A DNA stretch of 64,000 nt, taken from the NCBI GenBank assembly GCA_963969345.1, contig OZ017770.1, positions 4,039,246 to 4,103,245 of the forward strand. Reading direction: 5' to 3'. The notes beneath the pieces were generated by a model that ran no database searches, was not told the origin of the DNA, and worked only from the letters and a program-made list of their open reading frames with translations. A program made the position numbers and the translations under genes. The stretch is from Turbatrix aceti. Taxonomy: Eukaryota > Nematoda > Chromadorea > Rhabditida > Panagrolaimidae. This document shows, one piece after another, positions 14,901 to 25,800 of the stretch. Position 1 is the stretch's first letter. Each line of letters starts with the position of its first letter.

Positions 14901-15505
14901 AGCATTGCCTACAATCAGAACCAGTACCAGCAGTACGTTGATCCCAACGTGGGACAGCACGGAGGCCAGAACGCACTTGCCAATTACCACAACCAGCAGT
15001 ACGCTGCTTTCAATCAAAATGCCGATCAGCAGCAGCAGAACATCGCTCAGAACAACGCTCCCGGCGAGCACCATCAGCAATACCAGAACACCGAGTGGCC
15101 TCCTGCTGCTCATTACCCCCAGCCGGTGGGTTATTTCACTCCGCCTCCTCAGCATCCCGATCCTGCTAGCTACGGTTATGCTTACGCACAGCACACGGAA
15201 TATCCGAATGGTGCTCCACAGCCTTCCTACCAGGTAGTTAAATTTTTTGCCCCTGATCGAACTGACAATTCAAAATTGATTTTTTTTAGCCGGATATTTC
15301 TTCGCCACATTACTCTCCATACAGCTCACCTGTTCCGGCTGCGGCCCCTACGTCTGTTCCCGGTGCCTACTACGGCCAGCCCCAGGGCGGCACCGCTGGC
15401 TATGCCTACCCGCAGCCTCAGAACGCCTCGCCTCCGTACTATCCTCAGCCTCCTCAGAATGCGGCGGCTCCGCCGTATTATCCTCCTCAGCCTCCCCAGC
15501 AGTAG
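8960..15505 (+). CDS. gbf-1: GBF1-type large Arf guanine nucleotide exchange factor
   Basis: Eleven exons: 8960-9382, 9441-10202, 10253-10899, 10952-11950, 11998-12511, 12566-13149, 13199-13511, 13562-13746, 13800-14056, 14155-15233, 15290-15505, about 1,992 residues. N-terminal DCB and HUS regions surround an acidic Glu-rich insert (about 9700-9990). The Sec7 domain starts at FNRKPREGIEYL and holds the catalytic glutamate finger region FRLPGEA-like (YRLPGEAAEIGKIL) and AYAVIMLNTDQHN. The text NLTGTNGGKNHD and the HDS1 segment after Sec7 match GBF1 rather than BIG1/2. The enzyme loads GTP on Arf1 at the cis-Golgi and drives COPI coat assembly. The last two exons encode a long Pro/Gln/Tyr-rich low-complexity tail (PPYYPQPPQ repeats). 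The start ATG directly follows an acceptor at 8958. Confidence 0.95.
14280..14680 (+). repeat. gbf-1: Internal coding repeats in the gbf-1 tail
   Basis: The motif GDAANIG...DSQRT..DIPS recurs: GDAANIG at about 14289 and 14454, and DSQRTxxDxPS three times (near 14337, 14502, 14571). The nucleotide copies are also similar, so this looks like recent expansion of a Ser/Thr-rich disordered region. Confidence 0.75.
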
Positions 15506-16313
15506 ATTTTGGTTTTACTACGGGCTAACAGCACTAATTTATTTGCCTCTGATATCAGCGCCGTGCGTTCTTGATTGTCTCTTACGCAAAAAACATCCAC
15601 TTTGTGCTTTCTTAAATCTTATTTATTTTCCTCTTTTTTCGGAATACTGCGATTTTTCCGTTGAATCGGTGAAAAAGCAGCATGCCTTTTCAAAATTTTC
15701 CTTCCCTATGTTTCGTTCTTTACCGGTTCGTATGTCACATACGTGTACCTGTAGAGCTATTTTAAAAGAAAAACAATATAGCGACTTTCCACTTCTTAAT
15801 AGCCTGTAGTGCTATTAAGAAAAACAACATTATGTCTTTTCGTTGAAATAAATGCAGACTATTGAAAAAAAAGGTTTCGCGGGGGATCACTGATAAAGAT
15901 GAATTGGATATATATTGTTTCCTCGGATTGTAGTGAATAAATTACTGACATTGAAATGCGTGGAAATGTCTAGACAGTAAAAAAATTGACCGGAAAATCA
16001 AAAAAAAACAGAGCTGTGCTTGACAGCTTTACGTTTTTGAAAGGAAATATAATTCTTTTCTTATCCTGAATTTAAGAATGGAAATAAATACTTACTAGGG
16101 TTTCGAAGCGCTGGTTCTTTTGAAAACGATGATTCATGTCAGAAAACAATATAAGGACAAAAAGGTAAGATCGACAACACAAAACAGCGCGATGTATTGT
16201 TTTTTATGCCCTTGCTCATCGTTCGCCGTCGATCTGTCGATGCTCGCTGCTGCAAAAAAACATTTGGCCATCCCTAGTTTCTGCTAATCAATCATCATCG
16301 ATTAATAATAACC
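15506..16313. other. gbf-1 3' region and spacer
   Basis: AATAAA at 15847-15852 is the best gbf-1 polyadenylation signal. The part just before 16314 has clustered TAATCA/ATTAAT motifs that could be promoter sites for the small secreted protein gene. Confidence 0.5.
16009..16045. repeat. Short dispersed repeat, copy 1
   Basis: The stretch GAGCTGTGCTTGACAGCTTT followed by ACGTTTTTGAAA is closely repeated at 19113-19147. Confidence 0.55.
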
Positions 16314-16687
16314 ATGAAAGTCAGTCTCGTTGCATTTGTCTGCTTTTTGACTGTGGTTGTTTCCAAGCCCCTCCAAGACCAGGATACGGACATATGGCCT
16401 GCCGAGTCTCTCTACCGCCTTGGAAACATGCTCAACGAAGATGAAGTTGTCGTGGGTTGCTTTCCTTCTATTGACAGGCTTTTGATTTCACATTTTTTAT
16501 TCAGCCTGTATCCCGTCGTCTCCGCGAGGTTTTCTACCACGTCAATCGCTACCATAGCAACCTTCCATCGCAAAACGAACAATCACTGGATCTAGGCATG
16601 GATATTGGAGACAACCTCGACATTCACGAGCGCCGAAATTCGTTGGAAGAAAACGCACCTTCCGTTGACGTCATCTACTTTCCCTGA
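16314..16687 (+). CDS. Small secreted protein, possible neuropeptide precursor
   Basis: Two exons, 16314-16451 and 16505-16687, joined in phase 0 across a GTGGGT...TTTATTCAG intron, encode 106 residues. Residues 1-17 (MKVSLVAFVCFLTVVVS) form a clear signal peptide. The rest is acidic with dibasic sites: SRR before LREVFYHVNRYHSNLPSQ, and ERR before NSLEENAPSVDVIYFP at the C-terminus. Dibasic processing would release one or two peptides. There are no cysteines after the signal peptide apart from none seen in exon 2, and no Gly amidation donor before the basic sites. I do not recognise the family; a non-peptide secreted protein is also possible. ATTAAA at 16770-16775 may end the transcript. Confidence 0.65.
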
Positions 16688-19600
16688 AACCCGCAAAGAT
16701 GTCTAGCGCAACCTCTTGTGTAATATTGGTGCATTTTTGATGCCGTTGCCGAAGTATTTTTTAGAATTTATTAAATTCCTTTAAACTGTATTGTATGGAA
16801 CATTTTGACTGAAAACGGGGACATTCTAAGCATTGGAAGGTTTTTTGGTTACATTTAATTTTTATCACTGACATCGAGATCAGTCAGATGTCTATGGAGT
16901 ACCAATCTTATACTGTGGATTATTTTTAGCATCTAGTACTTTTATGTTTCTCCACAACGCCTACATGATCTTTTATATTTTTATCCTAAGTTTTCAAATA
17001 ATTTGTCTGTGAATTGAGCGTTGCTTAAAACGTTTGGGAGAAACATTTTAGGGTCTCTTTGTTGTCAACCGTTTGTGCTTTTCATAATTTCCGGCAAGCT
17101 TTTTTCTCATAAGCATCAAGTTTTTTGTCTCTTACCGTGAAGTAGTATTCAAGCTATTTTTTTTTTCGAAGGTTTTTTTCTTGACTAGAGTTCTCTTGCG
17201 TCAAAGTTGGCTGGGTTTGAGATATCCGACAAAGCGAAGTACAAGTTCGTAACAAAGTTTGCGGATGCTTGAACTGAACTTATTGCTATGCACGTGAACT
17301 CATTTGGTTCGCATTTCATAACCCAACCTCCCGGTGCACCTATGTCAACACAATCCAGACTTAACATGATGTACATTCACTTTCAGTTTCCTTGTAAGGC
17401 ATCTCAACTTTAAGGATACTCACATGCAAAACAAACATTTCAAAGGCAAGTTCCCACAGTCGGATCAAAGTTTAAGTCAAATGTCCACCGAATTTTGAGC
17501 TGACATGATATCATGTCTTGTTCGCCTTCCATACTGAAGCCAGCGTGTTGCGTTTTAAAAATTTTAGGAATTATTTGAATTTTCCAGCATTAAAACACCT
17601 TCCCATTCAAAGATCACCTGACATAAAATTTTCTCGCCACCATTGATATTTTTTGACATTTTATTTTTATATTTTTATTCAGTAGATTGCAATTGCAATT
17701 GTGCAGGCCTTGAAGGGATATTACAAGACTTTACAAGGGTTGCATAAATTAAGAGCGACATTATTTATATATCTTGCATGTCAACCATCATTTCTAACGC
17801 AGACATGAAATAAATTTATCTTGTCCTTGAACAAGTTATATTATTACCAAGTATTTTGTGATGACAAGTTAAGGCTTACCACGATCAGGAAAAAAACCAG
17901 CAGTTAAGTGTAATCTTTTCACGTGTACTTGTCTTTTTCAAGTATGAGGTACTTGGCTTCAAATAGAGAGTCCGCTGCCCTTCTCAAAGAGCTAAAAGCT
18001 TTGACAAAAAATTTTGACCGTTGTTACGTTCCTTTTTTGTCCGACTTCCGATAAAAGTGTATTTCACTTTTCGCGCCTAACGCTTTTTGCATTCTCATAT
18101 GTCGTCGGTGATGAATAGTTTTTGTGCCTGTTTTTAGTTACTGGTACTTGGCCAAGTCGCAGGTAGTGTCTGCTGAAAAAAGCAAAAAATAGGCATAACA
18201 GCTTCTCCGTGGTAACTCTTCGTCCCGGGGCGTGCAAATCGCCTTCGCTCTTGCTTCGTGGACAACGGAGAAAACTGTCGTGTTCTTAGTTTGTCTATTT
18301 TATCCCGTCAGTTTTGGTAATGATTTTTCCAAACTATTTTGGTTTTGAATTTTCGGTACCGGCAGTCTTTGAACTCTCGCAAACTGTCATTTTTTGAGCC
18401 TTCACACATTTTTTTTTCTGTCACCGCTTTTTGTCTGAGCACTTCAGAAGCACGAACAACACTCAAAAGCCTCCTGTTTCTTGTTTAGCTTGGTGGTGCT
18501 TCTTTTGCTACACTTCATAATTATTTTAAATTTACACTTCTTAACATTGTTCGTTTCCCGGATTGAGACAGAGATAATTACAAATGACAGCTGTCAGGCT
18601 TGACGTTTCGTTACTTCCTTTTTACTTCACAAAATTTTACTAGATTTCAGACCACCCTGCAATTAATCAGGATTATGGCATGCAGGAAGGAGGGGGATCT
18701 TTGACACCAGAAGACAGTAGATTTTAATGAGTAAAAAAACTTATGGCCAACATTTCTGGAATAGCCAGCATTTTGCTCTTTCACGATTATGTTTTTTTTT
18801 CGTTTCGCCTTCCATGCTTGGAACAGCCATGTTTTGTCCCCAGAAAATGTGTATTTGTTTTGTAACTTTGATAATTACTTCTCTTTTTTTTCAAAGGATT
18901 AAAAGAAAGGCTTCCAACCCTAGACTGCAAAAGGTTTTTTGTTTTAGCAGATTGTAAAAAAAATTAAACCCAAGTTGCCCTTGAGTCACCTGTATTTTTC
19001 TCCTGCAGCTAGGAGGTTCTTTTTTTGTCTATCCACGCCATGCTCAACAATACGTTATGCTTTGTCATATTTATTATGAAGGCCCAACGAGGGACAAAAA
19101 AAATCCAGAAGCAGAGCCGTGTTTGACAGCTTTTACGTTTTTGGAAACAAAAACCTCCCTCTTTTTTTCCAATTGAATTTAGTTGTCCAAAAAATGGATA
19201 AGTGAAGGTGGAATGACAAGGATACATATGTCAAGAGACTTAGTTCTGCTACTACCAGCAACAGAATACAATGCAGGCCTCTTTCTTTTTCTATGCCATT
19301 TTTCTTCCTTGTTTTTAATACCAAAAATAATATATGGAGAAACACTTATTGTTTCTAAGCGGTTTTTGAATACTCTTTTTTTTCTATGCCTACGTTTTTT
19401 GTACCGCTGAAACAGTAGTACAACACCTCATTCTTGCAGTTGATTTTTTTCTTTATTTTTTTAAATTTCTGAAGTAGAAGGACTTGAGTTTGAGGCGTAC
19501 TGCTAGTGTGAAAAGATACTTGAAAATGCTCAATCGGAAGTTTTGCGCTGTTGAGATTTTGTGACTTTGTCTAGCTTATATTAAGACAATTAGGGACCCC

Positions 19601-22600
19601 TAACGTCATAGCATAGCCTGCAAGAAAATCCAGACAATAATTCGGCTTTTTTCCTGCGTAAGGTGTAATACGTCAAGTTTTTTTGATCGTAAGATCTTTG
19701 ATTGCCTGCTAATGTTTTGTTTTCTTTATAGACGGCTCAAAAAACTGAAGATGATTTTAAAACTTTATTGCTGATTCATTAGACTACATAAAATTTTACG
19801 CGATATTGTCACTTTCTCCCCCGATGCGAGGAACTCAAAAATCACATTCCATTGTTGATATCTTGCGAACAATAGAGAGGGCAATAAAATTAATAGTGAG
19901 CGAGGGTGACATCACTGCTCTGGTCCAGGTTAGCCGGATCAAGTCAGATAGATGCCGCACCTTGCGACTCGGTGTGCTCGGGCCATCCTGCCAACCAGGA
20001 CATATGTTTTGGTGAGGGCTTTTGGAAGCAGTGCATTAAAACAATGTAAAAAAGAGAGTGGGACAAGTATGCGCTCGTTTTACGGGTTTTGTCTCCCGTC
20101 TACACTCCTTTCATTCTCGCATTCCCATGGGTGAGGTTATACTTCGGTCATATGTATGCCTTGGCCCTGAGTAAGTATTAGGATTTGACTTTTGGCATTT
20201 TCTCGCGGACTAATTTTCTTTTTCGTTACCTATATAGATGGCAATTGTCCGAACGAACGATATATCCCTCGCCGCACCAGCTTATTCCCTTTTCACGAGC
20301 TCGGCAGAGGTCCTTTCTCTCCCGGGGTGGACAGCAAGTAGTTTTGTGGTATTTTGAACTCTCTAGTTTCGTGTGATTGACTGATCGATCATTGCTCCTG
20401 CAGGCGTTTTGCTTGTTTCATCGATTTTGAGTCATTCATTCTACGGCGACCAGAACGATGTGACATTTCTATCCCTCTGACAGCCAAGATAAACATGTTG
20501 CCTTTTTTTTCGTGTTAGAAAAAAATCCTGTGTTGATCTATTATGATTTATCATTTTTTGGCATGGCGGCAAATTACTTAGTACTTCATAAAGGTGACTT
20601 TCGGTGCCCTTTAAGTCTATTTGATGTTTCTCATCAGATGTTTTAATATATATTTGTTGATTCTACTTGCCTAGTCATGGAGTAGACGCTTGAAATTTGA
20701 GCATCGAGCGCCGGACTAACGGACTAAGGTCGAAAAGGCGCCCACCTCCCTAACATCGGTTTCGACTTCCAGACTGGACAGTGTCGATATTAACGCAGTC
20801 ATAGCAGAACATCTTAAACTAAGTGCATGAGCCGGTGCCGAGGACCGCCTTACGGTGTTTTTTTCTCAATTGTTTCTTTGACAAACATTCTTTATTGGGG
20901 GGTAAATTTTTTTTTTGAAAAAAAACTAATTTCAAAAATATTAGGTCGGAGATTCACCCAATAACTGTCACAATTATTCATTTATTTATTTTTTATTAAA
21001 TGGGGTATTTTCAGACAACTTGCATTTTTTTGCGGGGGTTTTTTGCAGAACACAACACCCTTCAAATTCTCCCAAATAGCTCGTTTTGGGTAGATAAATA
21101 GATTGCAAAGTCGATTATTGGAAGCGGAATTCTTTACAACACTCGTGATACATAACAATTTTTTGAACCATTTTTTTCTGTGAAGAGAAAGGGACGCCGA
21201 AGAAGTATGGTTATGTGCTCGCTCTGAATAATACTATCGTGCCAACACGAGTTCTGGTTCATCCGCGGATACTTTTTGACGAGTTCTTACTTTCTTTTTT
21301 TTCTCATGAGTACATTTTTTGAGACGAGAGCTTTAATTTTGTTCTTTGTTAGCGGATAGTTATGAGAATGATATGTTTTTGAGGCGCCTTCTTTTTGTTT
21401 TGCTTATTTTCGGCAAAAAAGCTTAATTTGTGGTATGCAAAAGTAGGGTTTTTGAAAGAAGCGTCTCATCTTGGCGACAATTATGCGTGAACATGTCAGA
21501 TTGAATTTGCGCTTGTACACATGCATTTTTGTTCTCCATGTCGTGGTCCTCATCGAGTATCTCGACTCCCTGTCGTGTATTTTTTTATTCCGAGAGTTAA
21601 CTGAGGGAAAGCGAAAAAAATACGAAGATAGAGACATGTTAACCAAATGAGCCATTGCAAGGTAATCATTTGAAAATATTTAGAATATTTTTTTGTAAAA
21701 TACCATGCTTTTTCGGATTATGTTTTAATTTTTTTACCCTAACTGATTGTTTTTGTTGCGGTGCCCCAATTTGCGTGGACCAATGTGTTTTTGTCCAGGA
21801 CATACATACAAGACATATTCAATACCCGTAATGTCCTGTCCTATGGAGCGCAACGTAATCAGACAATGCTTTTCAAAACTTCTATTGTGTTTGTGCCAAA
21901 TATTGCATCCTGGTGTTTCGAAAAAAAATTTTTGACAGTGTCGCATGGCTACCCACCGCTTTGCTATCAATGGGATATGCACACCCCCAATTTTATCGAT
22001 TACCACCCTGATCATGAGGAACAATAAAGTTTTTTGTTTTGTTACTAAAAAAACATTAAGACCTCTGAAATTCGATCTTACACGTCTGCTTGTCCCCGAT
22101 TTCCTTCCTGTTCAGTTTAAACAAAATGAGATAATTTTGCCGTTGTCCATGACTGACTGAGCGCCATCTCGCCATCTCAAGAGCATGTAATTCATCCTTA
22201 TGTAGCACAGGAAAGAATGCCAAAGCACTACCATTACTTGAATACTGACCAAGTCATTCAAGCTTTTGTTACATGTGAAAAAGGCTGCTGTTTGCCGGTG
22301 TACATACATTCAGGCCAGCGAATAGCAATCTGCAACCTCCTTTTCATATTGTGTTTTCGTGCGATTGAAAATCCAACAATTTGGCCAAAATTTGTTCTTT
22401 ATAAATTATTTTTAGCCGTTAACGAGTCCATAAAAAATCAGTTATACAGCGTTCGGCGACGGATGGATGTCGGCACCGATTTGGGGTCGATTGATATCGA
22501 CTGATATTGCGCATGAACTTGGATTTCATTTGAACGCATCACAGCGCGTGAACTGATTTAATTAGCAAGTGAAACCAAGTTGCGTCGAATTTAAAAAAAA

Positions 22601-22872
22601 AATCCGACAAAATGCTGCAACGACCAGTCTCAAAGGAGCTTCGCTCCTTTCAGTCACTGTCCAGGTTTTCAGATGCCAAAAAAAGGTTTGCTACCATTCT
22701 TTCGTTTTTAAAATATATATACAATGCACAAGAGCGTATGCCAAAAACCGACAGGCACATGTTTTAGCAGAAATTGATTGTGCTTAGTGACGTTCCAAAG
22801 TGACGTGTTATCTGCTTTGTTGAAAAAACGGTTGGAAAAAAAACTCCAGCAAACATGACAACTCCCTTGCAG
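16688..22872. other. 6.2-kb region without a recognised gene, upstream of cca-1
   Basis: Open frames here are short and have no family resemblance. A GC-richer stretch at about 20690-20850 has stops in the frames I read and no known RNA match. A 39-codon frame at 20238-20357 directly follows an acceptor-like TATATAG. The region probably holds cca-1 regulatory DNA and perhaps noncoding exons, which I cannot place. Confidence 0.5.
19111..19147. repeat. Short dispersed repeat, copy 2
   Basis: GAGCCGTGTTTGACAGCTTT then TACGTTTTTGGAAA matches the copy at 16009-16045 with a few substitutions. Confidence 0.55.
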
Positions 22873-22888
22873 TGGCACGAACTGAAGT

Positions 22889-25800
22889 ATGCTTTGTTAT
22901 AGATCAACCATCAGACATCGTCAGTCAATATCGCAGGGCAAGAGTCTTCGAAGACGTCTCAATACCGCCAGTGACAGTGATGGCGACGGTCACGTCGTAA
23001 GTTTACTATGCTTCTGTCACCCCGGGCCATACTTTGACCACTATCACCCTGGCGAGTGCATTCATATCTAAGTGAAATTCAAAGACAGGATCTCCCTAAC
23101 GAGTTATTTTGTGTGCACATATGACTAAACTTTCATTGATCGTGTCACCCTTATATCATTAAAAATTTATAAAATGACGTTTGACTTTTGGTGGGCCTAG
23201 GGATTGATTTATAGTCAAAGCGATGAATCAGACATTGGACATTTTTTGGAGGAGGGCATACTTTTGGACTGCAAAAACAAGCATTCGCAATCGTAATGAT
23301 AAAAGCACCCCGCTTAAAACTTTTTTTCGTCAATTTCCAATTATTTTGCGCGATTGATATTCTCATGAGATTTTGGAGTTTTTTACAAAGTAAGCACTTT
23401 CAACCAGGCTTCATTTATGTTATTTGCACTGGTGCACAACAAAATGTGACGACTCCACCAACTACGGAGCCAACAACACTCCTGGGTTCCATACTACTTT
23501 GTTATATCGCCGCTGCTTGCTCATCGTTGAACCCCTTGCTCAATTGTTTTTTTTTTCCTTCTCTGTTGCTTTTCAAAAAATGTCACCATCATTATGCGGC
23601 AAATTAAAAGACAAAATTGAGAAGTCAACTTTACTTCTTGGTAATTATATAGCGTTTTTTTGCATGATTCATTATTTCGGTTTTATTATTCAGACGTTGT
23701 TCGTGTTCTACAGAAGGTTCATGTTCTTATTTCTTTTTGTCCGGCTTTCAATAGGGTTTTTGAGTGTCTGGATAAACTAAAGTCCTTTCCAGCGATTCAT
23801 TCTTCTTATTTTTTGCCGTTTTCGTGCTTCGAACGCAATTTTATTTTTGTTTGAAGGTACTCTTTATTTTTTTACAGTTAAAGTTGCATGTCACTCAAAA
23901 AAATTTGAAGAATGGTTTTTCATAACATCGTTCTTTTATTTTTCGTTGAGTAGTTCTGAAGCGCTAAAAAGCGGATTTATCACTTTTTTGCCAGCGTAGT
24001 AGTATCTGTGCTTGTTTTGACCCCCTTTGGGATACTTATTGCAAAAAGCTATTTCTCTTCCAGACAAAACAATATTAGGGGTCACAAATTATTAGGATCC
24101 TAAGAATTTTTCATCTAGAAGAATAATAAAAAAGTTATAAGGCGTTTATTGATCATTACTAGAGTAGGGCTAGCGTGGCTAAATACATTTGAAATTCTAT
24201 TCATGCCGCGCTCACCAAAATCTCCTTACCCGCGACACAAAAAAATTTAGCGCTCTATTTTTTTGGCTATTGAAATTATTTCCTGCCTCTAGTTTTCCAC
24301 CCAATTAGAGATTTTTTTGCCATAACTACAAGGACGAAATGACACAAATGGAGATGTGACTTTTGTATGGCATATTTTTTTGTGTTTTTTGCCATCGACG
24401 TTGTTGACAACATATTTGTACTACAGTGTCTGGGTTCTGAATGCTAGAAGTTTTCTTCATTAAATTGTATTACTGCTGTTGTCTGTGATTTTGAAGGAGT
24501 CTCAACTATTTTATCCAACCAGATTTTTTTTGTTTTTGACAGAGCAATTGTATTGACAATTGTTTGATTTGTTTTTGACAAAAGTGGTTTTTTACGAGTT
24601 AATTCCTTATGTTTAAATCTTTCATCACGTATTCACTGAGAAGCTGCTTTCTTCTCTTTCCGCACTCAGATACTGACTGCTCAGCTGAGCGTTTTTTTGT
24701 GTAGCGAATCCTTAGTTGTCTCTAGTCTTCTTTTTTTCGCCCCCTCGTTTTTGGCAAGCTCACTATTTGCGGGAAAAACTGATTAGGCCTCAATGAATAG
24801 CAACGGCATATACGTATTTTTGATGCGCACTGTTCAATTACGCTCAATGTTGCATTGCAGAGCATATTTAACGCACACCACGTTTAGTACTAAAAATTAA
24901 TGTACATTAAAGTGCTTGTCCTTGTTTGACGACGTACATACGTGGTGAGGATTTAGCTAAGCACCATGAGGACAAATGTGCGGAGCTTTGGGCGCCATCA
25001 GTCGCGCTTATTACCTGACTTTTTGCATTTCTTAAATTAATAGGCTTCTGACTTTATTGAGTTGTCTCTAAGCATTTTGCCTTGGTCTGCGAGATTCGTA
25101 TGACAAAGTATACAAATAAAATTAAACTAATTTTTTTGCATATTGTACATTTTTGTCCTGTCTTTTATGGTAGGGGTACTTTATACTACATCGATGTTGC
25201 CACATTATTTTCTCTACCCTCGCTTACGCTTACCCTATGTTGCAGAACGACGATCCTGCGGCAGTTGCAGCGAGCAGTAGCAGCAACGCCGGAAGCGGCG
25301 GTGTTGCCTTCCACTCGATGCCGACCGATTTGCAACTGCAGACATCGGGTGAAAAAATTTCTACAGAACAGCGACCCTCCATATCGCGTTCATGGATGGC
25401 AACGACTGCACCAGATGACTTTGAGCCCGTCAAAGATCAGAGTCAGCGGCAGACTCAAATTGAGTGGGATGACGATGCAGACTTTATTTTCGACGACGAA
25501 CTTCCGTACCCCGGGTATGCTTTTTTTCCTGCAAAAACTTTAAAATGATAGTTTTCTGGAATTCAATTTAATTTAATCTTTTTTGAGATGTTTTTAATTT
25601 AATTTTTTGTTTGCAGATTTATTGAGCCTGCGTGCTACTGCTTTAAGCAGAAACAATGGCCAAGAAATTGGGCTCTGCGGATGGTCAACAATCCCTGGTT
25701 TGATCGTTTGACCATGGGAGTAATTCTCCTCAATTGCATCACACTGGGCATGTATAGACCGTGTGAAGACGGCGCTGACTGCGACACATATCGCTGCTTT

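Noticed and set aside
8960..15505. Assignment of the Sec7 protein to the BIG1/BIG2 family
   Set aside because: Sequence within and after the Sec7 domain (TGTNGGKN, IPTEHTG) fits GBF1 better.
20238..20357. 39-codon frame right after an acceptor-like TATATAG
   Set aside because: No good donor or following exon in phase, and the peptide is not recognised. Could be chance.
20690..20850. GC-richer patch as an RNA gene
   Set aside because: It does not match 5S rRNA, U1, U2, U4, U5, U6 or SL RNA as I know them, and no stable fold was obvious.
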